Of a stretch of DNA of 64,000 nucleotides, positions 7,234 through 15,859 are shown one piece after another (position 1 is the stretch's first letter; each line of letters begins with the position of its first letter). The stretch covers positions 62,001 to 126,000 of the forward strand of contig CAYXMQ010000002.1 in assembly GCA_964466195.1 (NCBI GenBank). Reading direction: 5' to 3'. The notes under the pieces were generated by a model. That model had not been told where the DNA came from. It did not search any database and worked only from the letters and a program-made list of their open reading frames with translations. Source of the DNA: PFJX01 sp964466195 (GTDB lineage: Bacteria; Pseudomonadota; Gammaproteobacteria; Burkholderiales; Thiobacillaceae). The position numbers and the translations under genes are program-made.

Positions 7234-9245
7234 ATATCCGCCTCCACGGTATTTCCTTTCAATTCCATCCACTCGCGGCGGGCGCCGGCTTCGCCTTTGC
7301 CCATCAGCATGTCGAACATCGCCACGGCGGATTCCATTTCTGCGCGCGTCACCCGCACCGGCAAGACGCGCCGCGTCGCCGGGCTCATCGCGGTTTCACG
7401 CAACTGCTCCGGGTTCATCTCGCCCAGGCCTTTGAAGCGGCCGACTTCGATCGCTTCCGGTTTGAGGCCTTCGCGCACCAGACGATCCTGTATCGCTTCC
7501 AATTCATCCTCATCCAGAGCGTAGAAGCGGCGCATCGGCTTCTTGCCGCGCGCCGGCACGTCGACCCGATACAACGGCGGCTGCGCGATATGAATGCGGC
7601 CTTGTTCAACCAATTGGGGGAAATGCTTGAAAAACAAGGTCAACAGCAAAGTCTGGATATGCGAACCGTCCACGTCGGCATCGCTCATCACGACGACTTT
7701 GCCGTAACGAAGGCCGGACATGTCCGGCGAATCATTGAAGCCATGCCGCTCGACGCCGAGCGCGACGGCGATGTCATGCACTTCGTTGTTGGCGTACAGG
7801 CGTTCCGGTTCGACTTCCCAGGTGTTCAGCACTTTGCCGCGCAGGGGCAGGATGGCCTGCGTCTCGCGGTCGCGCGCCTGTTTCGCGGAGCCGCCGGCGG
7901 AGTCGCCCTCGACCAGGAAGATTTCCAGCTCTTCCGGGTTGGAGCCGGAGGCATCGGACAGCTTGCCGGGCAGAACCACGACCGAGGACTGTTTTTTCTT
8001 TTCGACCTTCTGCGCCGACTTGAGGCGCGCGGCGGCGGCCTTGCCGGCCAGTTCGGCGAGCGCCTTGCCGTGCTCGACGTGGCTGTTGAGCCAGACTTCG
8101 AACGGATCGCGCACCATCGCCGAGACCAGCTTGACCGCCTCGCGCGAGTTGAGCTTTTCCTTCACCTGGCCCTGGAATTGCGGATCGAGGATGCGCGCCG
8201 AGAGCACGAAACTCATGCGCCCGCAGACATCTTCCTGGCGCAACTGCACGCCGCGCGGCAGCAGGCCGTGATGCTCGGCGAAGCTTTTCACCGCCTCGAA
8301 CACGCCGGCTTTCAGGCCGGCTTCGTGCGTGCCGCCTTGGGCGGTATGGATCAGGTTGACGAAGCTTTCGGCGGCGATCGAGCCCGCCCCGGCGCCTTCC
8401 GTCCAGGTGAATACCCAGGCCGCGCCCTCGCCTTTGGCGAAGCCGCCGGTGTTGAGGTTGCCCGCTTCGCCATCCGCGTAACGCTCGCCGCCGAACGGTG
8501 GAATCAGGGTTTCCACCGGTTCTGCGTCACCGCCCAGCAGTTCGGCCAAGTATTGCGGCAAGCCGTTCGGATACGCCCAGATCTTTTCCAGATCCGGCTG
8601 GCCGTCGCGTTCGATGGCGAGTTTGACCGTGACGCCGGGCAGCAACACCGCCTTGGCGCGCAACAGGCGTTCCATTTCGTTCAGCGAGATGCGCGGCGAA
8701 TCGAAGAAGCTGGCGTCCGGCCAGGCGCGCACCCGGGTTCCGGTGTCCTTCTTGGCGCATTTTCCGGTCACCGTCAGCGGCACGGCGAGCACGCCGCCAT
8801 TGGCGAATTCGAGCGCGGAAACTTCGCCGTCGCGCTTCACCGTGACCGCCAGACGGGTGGACAAGGCATTGGTCACCGACACGCCGACGCCGTGCAGGCC
8901 GCCGGAAAAGGCATAGGCGCCGTCGCCAGTGGTCTTGTCGAATTTGCCGCCGGCATGCAGGCGGGTGAACACCACCACGACCGTAGGCTCCTGCTCGGTT
9001 GGATGCGGCCCGACCGGAATGCCGCGGCCGTCGTCTTCGACCGAAACCGAGCCATCCAGATGGATCGTCACCGCCAGCGTCTTGGCGTACCCCGCCAACG
9101 CTTCATCGGCGGCGTTATCGATGACTTCCTGGATGATGTGCGTCGGCGTGTCGGTGCGGGTGTACATGCCCGGCCGCGCGCGCACCGGCTCCAGGCCTTT
9201 CAGCACGCGGATGGACGCTTCGTTGTAGTGGTTCAATGGTTGCAA
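7230..9245 (-). CDS. parE: DNA topoisomerase IV subunit B
   Basis: ParE is the ATPase subunit of topoisomerase IV. The 671-residue protein has the GHKL ATP-binding motifs (IDNAADEAL, EDDGRGIPVG, GGLHGVGVSVTNALS) in the N-terminal 120 residues. The TOPRIM motifs EGDSAGGSAKQAR and DADVDGSHI lie in the second half, and the C-terminus ends in GLGEMNPEQL and the usual RREWMELKG. The length suits ParE and is much shorter than GyrB of related bacteria. It is coupled to the zinc-ribbon gene and parC downstream. hslU lies 51 bp upstream on the same strand. Confidence 0.95.
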   Translation of the reverse strand: MQPLNHYNEASIRVLKGLEPVRARPGMYTRTDTPTHIIQEVIDNAADEALAGYAKTLAVTIHLDGSVSVEDDGRGIPVGPHPTEQEPTVVVVFTRLHAGGKFDKTTGDGAYAFSGGLHGVGVSVTNALSTRLAVTVKRDGEVSALEFANGGVLAVPLTVTGKCAKKDTGTRVRAWPDASFFDSPRISLNEMERLLRAKAVLLPGVTVKLAIERDGQPDLEKIWAYPNGLPQYLAELLGGDAEPVETLIPPFGGERYADGEAGNLNTGGFAKGEGAAWVFTWTEGAGAGSIAAESFVNLIHTAQGGTHEAGLKAGVFEAVKSFAEHHGLLPRGVQLRQEDVCGRMSFVLSARILDPQFQGQVKEKLNSREAVKLVSAMVRDPFEVWLNSHVEHGKALAELAGKAAAARLKSAQKVEKKKQSSVVVLPGKLSDASGSNPEELEIFLVEGDSAGGSAKQARDRETQAILPLRGKVLNTWEVEPERLYANNEVHDIAVALGVERHGFNDSPDMSGLRYGKVVVMSDADVDGSHIQTLLLTLFFKHFPQLVEQGRIHIAQPPLYRVDVPARGKKPMRRFYALDEDELEAIQDRLVREGLKPEAIEVGRFKGLGEMNPEQLRETAMSPATRRVLPVRVTRAEMESAVAMFDMLMGKGEAGARREWMELKGNTVEADI

Positions 9246-9296
9246 TGGGTTAAGGCCTTACGTCAAGTCGGGAACGTACCCGACCTTGGCGGTAAA

Positions 9297-10649
9297 TCAC
9301 AACACATAACGCGCCAGATCCTCGCTCGCGGCCAATTCCTTCAAACGCACATCGACGTATTCCGCATCGACGCGCAGCGTTTCACCGGCGCGTTTGTCGG
9401 CATCGAACGACAACTCGTCGAGCAGGCGCTCCATCACCGTGTAGAGGCGGCGAGCGCCGATGTTTTCGGTGCGCTCGTTGACCTGCCAGGCCAGTTCGGC
9501 AAGGCGGCGGATCGCGTTGGCGCTGAACTCCAGGCCGACGCCCTCGGTTTGCATCAGGGCTTGATACTGTTTGGTCAGACAGGCGTCGGTGCCGGTCAGG
9601 ATGGTTTCAAAGTCGCTGACGCTGAGGCTTTGCAATTCAACGCGGATCGGAAAGCGCCCCTGCAATTCGGGAATCAGATCGGACGGCTTGGACAAGTGAA
9701 ACGCACCGCTGGCGATGAACAGGATGTGGTCGGTCTTGATCATGCCGAACTTGGTCGACACGGTGGCGCCCTCGACCAATGGCAGCAGATCGCGCTGCAC
9801 GCCCTGACGCGACACATCCGGGCCATCGCCGCCGCGGCCGGCGATCTTGTCGACCTCGTCGAGGAACACGATGCCGTTCGATTCGACATTGCGCACCGCG
9901 GCGAGCTTGACTTCCTCCTCGTTGACGAAGCGGCCGGCTTCTTCGTCGATCAGCTGCTGAAACGCCTCGGAAATCTTCAACTTGCGCTTCTGGGTGCGTT
10001 TTTGCCCCAGGTTCTGGAACATGCCCTGCAACTGGGTGGTGAGCTCTTCCATGCCCGGCGGCGCGAAGATTTCCATCTGCGCCGAGGAGACGGCCAGATC
10101 GAGTTCGATTTCCTTGTCGTCGAGCTGCCCCTCGCGCAGCATCTTGCGGAATTTCTGCCGCGTCGCGGATTCTTCCTTGGCGGATCGGCTGGTCGAGGCA
10201 TCCACCTCCCAGGCATCGCGCGCGCCCGGCAACAGCACATCGAGGATGCGCTCCTCGGCGGCCTCCTCGGCGCGCATGCGCACCTTGCGGGTGGCGGCTT
10301 CGCGCTCCTGCTTGACGGCGATCTCGACCAGATCGCGAATGATGCTGTCGACATCCTTGCCGACGTAGCCGACTTCGGTGAACTTGGTCGCTTCCACCTT
10401 GATGAACGGCGCACCGGACAGGCGCGCCAGACGGCGTGCGATCTCGGTCTTGCCGACGCCGGTGGGGCCGATCAGCAGAATATTCTTCGGCGTGATTTCC
10501 TGCCGCAGCGCCTCGCCGACCTGCATCCGCCGCCAGCGATTGCGCAGCGCAATGGCGCAGGCGCGCTTGGCAGCAGTCTGGCCGACGATATGTTTATCGA
10601 GCTCATGCACGATTTCTTGCGGCGTCATGGGTGACATCGGTTGCGTCAT
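9297..10649 (-). CDS. hslU: ATP-dependent protease ATPase subunit HslU
   Basis: HslU (ClpY) is the AAA+ unfoldase that feeds the HslV peptidase. About 450 residues show Walker A GPTGVGKTEIARRLA, the pore-loop region KFTEVGYVGKDVDSI, Walker B GIVFLDEVDKI, and the sensor/arginine region ending in the conserved C-terminal LARYVL. The start at 10649 is chosen among three close Met codons (also 10637 and 10628); none has a strong ribosome site. hslV normally lies immediately upstream, but here the upstream neighbour is a divergent DUF4426 gene and no hslV is present in the window. Confidence 0.95.
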   Translation of the reverse strand: MTQPMSPMTPQEIVHELDKHIVGQTAAKRACAIALRNRWRRMQVGEALRQEITPKNILLIGPTGVGKTEIARRLARLSGAPFIKVEATKFTEVGYVGKDVDSIIRDLVEIAVKQEREAATRKVRMRAEEAAEERILDVLLPGARDAWEVDASTSRSAKEESATRQKFRKMLREGQLDDKEIELDLAVSSAQMEIFAPPGMEELTTQLQGMFQNLGQKRTQKRKLKISEAFQQLIDEEAGRFVNEEEVKLAAVRNVESNGIVFLDEVDKIAGRGGDGPDVSRQGVQRDLLPLVEGATVSTKFGMIKTDHILFIASGAFHLSKPSDLIPELQGRFPIRVELQSLSVSDFETILTGTDACLTKQYQALMQTEGVGLEFSANAIRRLAELAWQVNERTENIGARRLYTVMERLLDELSFDADKRAGETLRVDAEYVDVRLKELAASEDLARYVL

Positions 10650-10744
10650 GATTTTTTCGTAATTACAAGTTATAAGCATTGAAAACCAAGGCGGAGGAGT
10701 CTAACACCCGCCGCCCGCGCCACTCGGACTGCGGCGGCAGACGT

Positions 10745-10750
10745 TATAGT
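10745..10750 (+). promoter_or_regulatory. Possible -10 element for the DUF4426 gene
   Basis: TATAGT lies 34 bp upstream of the start codon in the 134-bp divergent region shared with hslU. No convincing -35 box is visible at the matching distance, so this is a weak call. Confidence 0.3.
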
Positions 10751-10783
10751 GACGCTAAAACCAGACTATTCAAGGAGATAACC

Positions 10784-11245
10784 ATGCCTGACCGAATCAT
10801 TCCGCCCGCTTTCGCGATGTCCTTCGCGCTGGCATCCGTCCTGGCGCTGACCTGTGCCGGCCCGTCCGATGCCAACGAGGCCACCCGCGCGGGCGACCTG
10901 GAACTGCACGGCGTCGCGGTGCCCACCACCGAACTGACGCCGGAAGCCGCCCGGGAGTACAACGTCACGCCCGACTCGGGACGCGGCCTGCTCACCGTGA
11001 CCCTGATCAAAAAGGGGCGGAGCGGCAAGGCGGAATCGGTGGCCGGTCAGGTCTATGCCGGCGGCTTCACGCAGGACAACAAGCTGTTCACGATCCCGAT
11101 CCGCGAAATACGCCATGCCGATGGCGTCTATTACCTGGGCGAATACCGCGTCAACACGCCCGACACGATCCGCTTTCTGGTCAACGCCAATGTGCTGGGC
11201 AAGGCGATGAAAGTGGAGTTTTCGCGCGCCTTCAGCGCACCCTAA
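10784..11245 (+). CDS. Exported DUF4426 protein
   Basis: The 153-residue product begins with a signal peptide (hydrophobic stretch FAMSFALASVLALTCAG, likely cleavage after about residue 30). The body is beta-rich and resembles DUF4426: HGVAVPTTELTPEAAREYNV, then LLTVTLIKKG, then a C-terminal DTIRFLVN strand. It is predicted periplasmic with unknown function. The start at 10784 is set by AAGGAG 7 bases upstream. It is divergent from hslU and convergent with the TauE-like gene three bases downstream. Confidence 0.8.
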   Translation: MPDRIIPPAFAMSFALASVLALTCAGPSDANEATRAGDLELHGVAVPTTELTPEAAREYNVTPDSGRGLLTVTLIKKGRSGKAESVAGQVYAGGFTQDNKLFTIPIREIRHADGVYYLGEYRVNTPDTIRFLVNANVLGKAMKVEFSRAFSAP

Positions 11246-11248
11246 AGG

Positions 11249-11941
11249 TCACCGGGCCAGCTGCAGCAATCCCCACACTCCCATCGACGCGACCAGCAGG
11301 CCGGCGCCGCGTTTGACCCACGGGTTGCGCGCGAACGTACGCAGACTCTGCGCCGCCCAGCCCATCAACAGCAGATTGGGCAGCGTGCCGAGACCGAACG
11401 CCAGCAGCAGGGACGCGCCCTGGATCGCCCCGCCCGCCGCGAGCGCCATCACCAGCACGCTGTACACCAGGCCGCACGGCAGCCAGCCCCACAGCGCGCC
11501 GGCCAACACGGCCTGGCCCAGCGTGCGCACCGGCATGACCTTGGCGAGCAGCGGCTGCACCCGCCGCCAGACCACGCCGCCGGCTTTTTCCAACAGCCGG
11601 ATCGATTGATTGAGGCCGGCCAGGTACAGGCCGAGCAGGATCAACACGATCTGCGCCAGGATGTACAACGCGCGTTGCAGCGGAAACAGGCTGTCCGACA
11701 GGAAGGCGGCGGAGCCGAGCAAGCCGACGAGCGCGCCGAGCGTGGCATAACTGGCGATGCGACCGGCGCTGTAGCCCAGATGGAAGCCGAACGGCTGGCG
11801 TTTAACGATCTGTCCCGCGCCGCTTTGTGCCGAACCGCCTTGAAACGACATCGCCGCCACGATGCCGCCGCACATGCCGACGCAATGCGTACCGCCGAGC
11901 AGGCCGGTCAGAAACGCGGTGAGGAGAGACGTGTCGAGCAT
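11249..11941 (-). CDS. TauE/SafE-like (COG2836) integral membrane protein
   Basis: The 230-residue protein has about six transmembrane helices and starts with the signature GLLGGTHCVGMCGGIVAA (residues 13-30), characteristic of the sulfite exporter TauE/SafE-like family often found near cytochrome oxidase or metal-handling genes. A second motif WGWLPCGLVYSVL carries another membrane-embedded cysteine. Members are thought to move metal or sulfur compounds or reducing equivalents, but the substrate is not known. It is just downstream of glcF (31 bp) on the same strand. Confidence 0.8.
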   Translation of the reverse strand: MLDTSLLTAFLTGLLGGTHCVGMCGGIVAAMSFQGGSAQSGAGQIVKRQPFGFHLGYSAGRIASYATLGALVGLLGSAAFLSDSLFPLQRALYILAQIVLILLGLYLAGLNQSIRLLEKAGGVVWRRVQPLLAKVMPVRTLGQAVLAGALWGWLPCGLVYSVLVMALAAGGAIQGASLLLAFGLGTLPNLLLMGWAAQSLRTFARNPWVKRGAGLLVASMGVWGLLQLAR

Positions 11942-11971
11942 GGCGCGAATTCTAGCCCGCGCCGGCCGGCC

Positions 11972-13228
11972 TCAGCGATCCAGCAGGCTGACCCAATGCA
12001 CTACCGGCACAGCGCTGGCGGCGGCGAGATGGCTTTGGCAGCCGATATTGGCGCTGGCGATGAGTTCCGGTTCGCCGGCCTGCAGATGCGCCAGCTTGCG
12101 CGCGCGCAACTGGCCGGACAGTTCTGCCTGCAGCACGGAATAAGTGCCGGCCGAACCGCAACACAGATGCGCCTCCTGCACCGGCAGCAATTCGTGGCCG
12201 GCGCGCGTCAGGATGGCTTCGATGACGCCGTGCAGTTTCTGGCCATGCTGCAGGCTGCACGGCGGATGAAACGCGATGCGCTTGGGCGCCGCGGCTCGTA
12301 ATCGGCTCAAGTCTTCGTCGCGCAGCACTTCGGCCAGATCGCGGGTCAGCGCGGCGACGCGGGCGGCCTTGGCCGCGTAGGCCGGATCGTGGCGCAGATG
12401 ATGGCCGTATTCCTTGACCAGGCTGCCGCAGCCGCTGGCGGTCATCACGATGGCTTCGACATGGTTGCTCTCGCCGGATTCGATGAACGGCCACCAGGCG
12501 TCGATGTTGCGGCGCATGGCGGCTTTGGCCGCCTCCGGCGCGGCCAGATGCTGGTCGATGGCGCCGCAGCAGCCGGCATCGGGCGCGGCGACGAGTTCAA
12601 TGCCCAGCCGTGCGAGCACGCGCGTCGCGGCGGCATTGGTCTCCGGCGCCAGGCCGGGTTGCACGCAACCGGCGAGCACCAGCATGCGGCGGGCCTGGCG
12701 CGGTGCGGGGAGGGATGGGTCCGTCGCCCGCGTCTGCGCAAGCACGCTGCCCGCGGCCGCCTTGGGCGCAGGCGGCAGATGTGCATGCAGCCCCGCCGGC
12801 AGCGCCCAGCGCACGCCGCGGCCCAGTTTCAGCAACGTGCCGAACACGGCCGGCATCTGCAGCACGCGACGCAGGCTGGAACGCAGCAGACGCTCGCCAA
12901 GCGGGCGCGGACTGAGTTGCTCGACCACGGCGCGGCCGATGTCGATCAGGCGGCCGTATTGCACGCCGGAAGGACAGGTGGTCTCGCAGTTGCGGCAAGT
13001 CAGGCAGCGGTCCAGATGCAAACGGGTGACGGCAGTGACCGGCTGGCCTTCGAGCATCTGCTTCATCAGGTAGATGCGCCCGCGCGGACCGTCGAGTTCA
13101 TCGCCGAGCAGTTGATAGGTCGGGCAGGTGGCGTTGCAGAAGCCGCAATGCACGCAGCTGCGCAGAATCGCTTCGGCCTCGCGGCCGGTTTCGGTGTCGC
13201 GAATAAAGTCGGCGAGATGGGTTTGCAT
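11972..13228 (-). CDS. glcF: Glycolate oxidase iron-sulfur subunit
   Basis: GlcF passes electrons from the flavin subunit of glycolate oxidase toward the respiratory chain. The 418-residue protein has two [4Fe-4S] ferredoxin motifs in the N-terminal region (CVHCGFCNATCP and CLTCRNCETTCP). Two CCG-type domains follow (AGCVQPG...DAGCCGAIDQH and HPPCSLQHG...HLCCGSAGTY), which ligate a further cluster in this family. Its start overlaps the glcE stop by one base. It is the last of the glcD-glcE-glcF series. Confidence 0.93.
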   Translation of the reverse strand: MQTHLADFIRDTETGREAEAILRSCVHCGFCNATCPTYQLLGDELDGPRGRIYLMKQMLEGQPVTAVTRLHLDRCLTCRNCETTCPSGVQYGRLIDIGRAVVEQLSPRPLGERLLRSSLRRVLQMPAVFGTLLKLGRGVRWALPAGLHAHLPPAPKAAAGSVLAQTRATDPSLPAPRQARRMLVLAGCVQPGLAPETNAAATRVLARLGIELVAAPDAGCCGAIDQHLAAPEAAKAAMRRNIDAWWPFIESGESNHVEAIVMTASGCGSLVKEYGHHLRHDPAYAAKAARVAALTRDLAEVLRDEDLSRLRAAAPKRIAFHPPCSLQHGQKLHGVIEAILTRAGHELLPVQEAHLCCGSAGTYSVLQAELSGQLRARKLAHLQAGEPELIASANIGCQSHLAAASAVPVVHWVSLLDR

Positions 13229-14280
13229 CAGAGCGCCTCGTACAGGCGACCGGGGTTGAAGATGGCGTGCGGGTCGAGGGCCCGCTTGATGCGCTGGTGC
13301 AGCGCCAGCAGCGCCGGCGCCAGCGGCTGGAAAACTTCGCCGTCGTCATGATTGCGGAACAGCGTGGCGTGGCCGCCGAGCGCATGCACGCGCTGGCGTA
13401 GCGCCGTCGCCGGCAGCTCGGCATGCGGGTCGATGCGCAGCCAGCGCTGGCCGCCGCCCCATTCGATCAACTCGCTGGCCGGCAGATTCAGGCTGGGCGC
13501 GGCAGCAGGCAGCACGATGCGCCAGAGCGGCAGCCCGGTCTGCCAGAACGGCAGCGTCTGCTCACGCGCTTGCGTCCAGATCGCATCCTCTGCCGCCTCG
13601 CCGCCGAGCTGCTCGACGGCCATGTCGACACAGCGCGCACTGGCCGAGAGCCGCAAAAAAAGCTGCCCGTCGACGTGCAGGCTGGCGCTGATCGGCATTT
13701 GTCGCCGCGTCCAGTCTTGCAGATGGGCGGCCGCGCCGGCGGCGTCCAGCGCAAACACGCGCGTGCGTTCCGCCGCCGGGCGCGGCAATACCTTGATCGA
13801 CACTTCCAGCAGCACGCCCAACGTGCCCAACGCACCGACCATCAGGCGCGACAGGTCATAGCCGGCGACGTTCTTCATGACCTGTCCGCCCAGGCGCAAC
13901 ACTTCACCGCGGCCGTTGAGCAATTTGACCCCCAACACCGCATCGCGCACCGAACCGCCCCAGGGCCGGCGCGGACCGGACAAGCCGCAGGCGACCATGC
14001 CGCCCAGCGTAGCGCTGGCAGCAAAATGCGGCGGTTCGAACGGCAGCATCTGGTTGTTCGCCGCCAGCGCGGCTTCGATTTCCGCCAGCGGCGTGCCGGC
14101 GCGCGCGGTGATGACCAGTTCGCTCGGCGCATAGCTGACGATGCCGCGATGGCCGCCGACATTCAGCGCCGCACCGGGGCCATGCCGGCCATAAAACGCT
14201 TTGCTGCCGCCGCCGATGATACGTAGTGGCGTGCGCTTGGCGATGGCCTGCTGGATGCGCTCAATCAGCTCTTTTTCCAT
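13228..14280 (-). CDS. glcE: Glycolate oxidase FAD-binding subunit GlcE
   Basis: GlcE is the second flavoprotein-like subunit of membrane-associated glycolate oxidase. The 350-residue protein has a PCMH-type FAD fold: LRIIGGGSKAFYG, then EPPHFAASATLGGMVACGLSGPRRPWGGSVRD, given here by its parts, with the GlcE signature GQVMKNVAGYDLSRLMVG. The start at 14280 (MEKEL) is favoured; an in-frame ATG at 14292 lies next to GGGG and is the alternative. A REP-type palindrome pair separates it from glcD, which could alter the ratio of the subunits. Confidence 0.92.
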   Translation of the reverse strand: MEKELIERIQQAIAKRTPLRIIGGGSKAFYGRHGPGAALNVGGHRGIVSYAPSELVITARAGTPLAEIEAALAANNQMLPFEPPHFAASATLGGMVACGLSGPRRPWGGSVRDAVLGVKLLNGRGEVLRLGGQVMKNVAGYDLSRLMVGALGTLGVLLEVSIKVLPRPAAERTRVFALDAAGAAAHLQDWTRRQMPISASLHVDGQLFLRLSASARCVDMAVEQLGGEAAEDAIWTQAREQTLPFWQTGLPLWRIVLPAAAPSLNLPASELIEWGGGQRWLRIDPHAELPATALRQRVHALGGHATLFRNHDDGEVFQPLAPALLALHQRIKRALDPHAIFNPGRLYEAL

Positions 14281-14297
14281 TGAATTAGTCATCCCCG

Positions 14298-14366
14298 TAG
14301 GAGGCCCGCTCGCGGGCCGAAACGCCACATCTGGACGGGTTGATCGGCCCGCAAGCGGGCCTCCTA
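14298..14366. repeat. REP-type palindrome pair (BIME-like) between glcD and glcE
   Basis: Two 23-bp arms (14298-14320 and 14344-14366) are inverted copies differing at one base and separated by 23 bp. Each arm is itself a hairpin: GGCCCGCTCGCGGGCC and GGCCCGCAAGCGGGCC, flanked by the GGAG/CTCC head. This is the structure of a bacterial interspersed mosaic element. A degenerate single copy lies at 22346-22369, and a REP-associated transposase remnant lies at 20596-20952. Confidence 0.85.
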
Positions 14367-14387
14367 GCGCGTGGATGTTCTTGCACG

Positions 14388-15851
14388 TCAAAACCTCGGC
14401 AATTCGGGAAACGACAACGCGCCGCCCTGCACGTGCATGCGGCCCATTTCGGCGCAGCGGTGCAGGGTCGGCACGGCTTTGCCGGGGTTGAGCAGCCCGT
14501 ACGGGTCGAACGCGGCCTTGATGGCGTGAAACTGGGCCAGTTCCTGCGGCGTGAACTGGCTGCAGGCGGCGTCCAGTTTTTCGACGCCGATGCCGTGTTC
14601 GCCGGTGACCGTGCCGCCGACTTCGACGCAGAGCCTAAGGATGTCGGTGCCGAAATCCTCAGCCTTCTTCATCTCGCCGGGCTGGTTCGCATCGAACAGG
14701 ATCAACGGATGCAGATTGCCGTCGCCGGCATGGAACACATTGGCGACGCGCAGGCCGTATTGCTGCGAGAGTTCGCCGATGCGCGTCAGCACCCGCGCCA
14801 GATGCTGGCGCGGAATGGTGCCGTCCATGCAGTAGTAATCCGGTGAAATGCGGCCCACCGCCGGGAACGCACCCTTGCGGCCGGCCCAGAATTTCAGGCG
14901 TTGGGCTTCGTCTTCCGCGGTGCGCACTTCCACTGCACCGGCGTCCAGCAATACCGCGCGCAGCGCCAGTATCTGTTCGGAAACCTCGGCGTTGGAGCCG
15001 TCGAGCTCGCATAACAGAATGGCCGCCGCATCGACCGGATAGCCGGCATGGACAAAATCTTCGGCGGCGCGGATCGACAGGTTGTCCATCATCTCCAGCC
15101 CGGCCGGCAGCAAGCCGGCGCCGATGATGCGGGCGACCGCCGCACCCGCCGTTTCCACCGACGCGAACGCCGCCAGCACCACTTGCGCGCGTTCCGGCTT
15201 GAGCAGCAATTTGACGGTGACTTCGACGACGATGCCGAGCAGGCCTTCCGAGCCGGTCATCAGCGCGAGCAGGTCGTATCCGGGGCTGTCGAGTCCGCCG
15301 GGCTGGTCGCACTCGCCGATCTCCAGCAGTTCGCCGTCTATCGTCAGCACCTTCAAGGCCAGCAGGTTATGCACGGTGAGGCCGTACTTCAGGCAATGCA
15401 CGCCGCCGGAGTTTTCCGCCACATTGCCGCCGATCGAACAGGCGATCTGCGACGATGGATCCGGTGCGTAATACAGGCCGAGGTGGGCGACGGCTTCGGT
15501 GATGGCCAGATTGCGCACGCCGGGTTGCACCCGCGCCAGACGATTGTCCGCGTCGATTTCCAGTATCCGGTTGAAGCGCGCCAACGACAGCACGACGCCA
15601 TCCGCCAGCGGCAGCGCGCCGCCGGACAAGCCGGTGCCGGCGCCGCGCGCGACCACCGGAACCCGGTGCTCGCGACAGGCGCGCAACACCGCTTGCGCCT
15701 GCTCGAGCGTCTCCGGCAGGCAGACCGCCAGCGGCACCTGCCGATAGGCGGACAGACCGTCGCATTCGTAGGGCCGCAGGGCTTCGGCTTCGAGCAGCAG
15801 CGATTGCGTCGGCAGAGCGGCGCGCAGAGCGGTGAGAAATTCGGGCTTCAT
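14388..15851 (-). CDS. glcD: Glycolate oxidase subunit GlcD (FAD-linked)
   Basis: GlcD oxidises glycolate (and often D-lactate) to the 2-oxo acid using FAD. The 487-residue product has the PCMH FAD-binding domain (VVARGAGTGLSGGALPLADG, SIGGNVAENSGGVHCLKYG, LMTGSEGLLGIVVEVTVKLL, each shown in family order). The C-terminal FAD-oxidase domain carries VFHAGDGNLHPLILFD and GTVTGEHGIGVEKL. The start at 15851 gives MKPEFLTAL, the usual length. It begins 8 bp after the kinase gene stop, so it is cotranscribed with it. An upstream frame extension has no family support. Confidence 0.95.
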   Translation of the reverse strand: MKPEFLTALRAALPTQSLLLEAEALRPYECDGLSAYRQVPLAVCLPETLEQAQAVLRACREHRVPVVARGAGTGLSGGALPLADGVVLSLARFNRILEIDADNRLARVQPGVRNLAITEAVAHLGLYYAPDPSSQIACSIGGNVAENSGGVHCLKYGLTVHNLLALKVLTIDGELLEIGECDQPGGLDSPGYDLLALMTGSEGLLGIVVEVTVKLLLKPERAQVVLAAFASVETAGAAVARIIGAGLLPAGLEMMDNLSIRAAEDFVHAGYPVDAAAILLCELDGSNAEVSEQILALRAVLLDAGAVEVRTAEDEAQRLKFWAGRKGAFPAVGRISPDYYCMDGTIPRQHLARVLTRIGELSQQYGLRVANVFHAGDGNLHPLILFDANQPGEMKKAEDFGTDILRLCVEVGGTVTGEHGIGVEKLDAACSQFTPQELAQFHAIKAAFDPYGLLNPGKAVPTLHRCAEMGRMHVQGGALSFPELPRF

Positions 15852-15859
15852 GCGGCGGA

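Noticed and set aside
9267..9284. GTCGGG-N6-CCCGAC hairpin between hslU and parE as a terminator
   Set aside because: Six-base stem with no T-run on the minus strand; readthrough from hslU to parE is at least as likely.
7590..10634. Open reading frame of about 1000 codons on the plus strand opposite parE and hslU
   Set aside because: It is the antisense shadow of two confidently identified genes; its low-complexity His/Gln/Arg-rich translation has no family motif.
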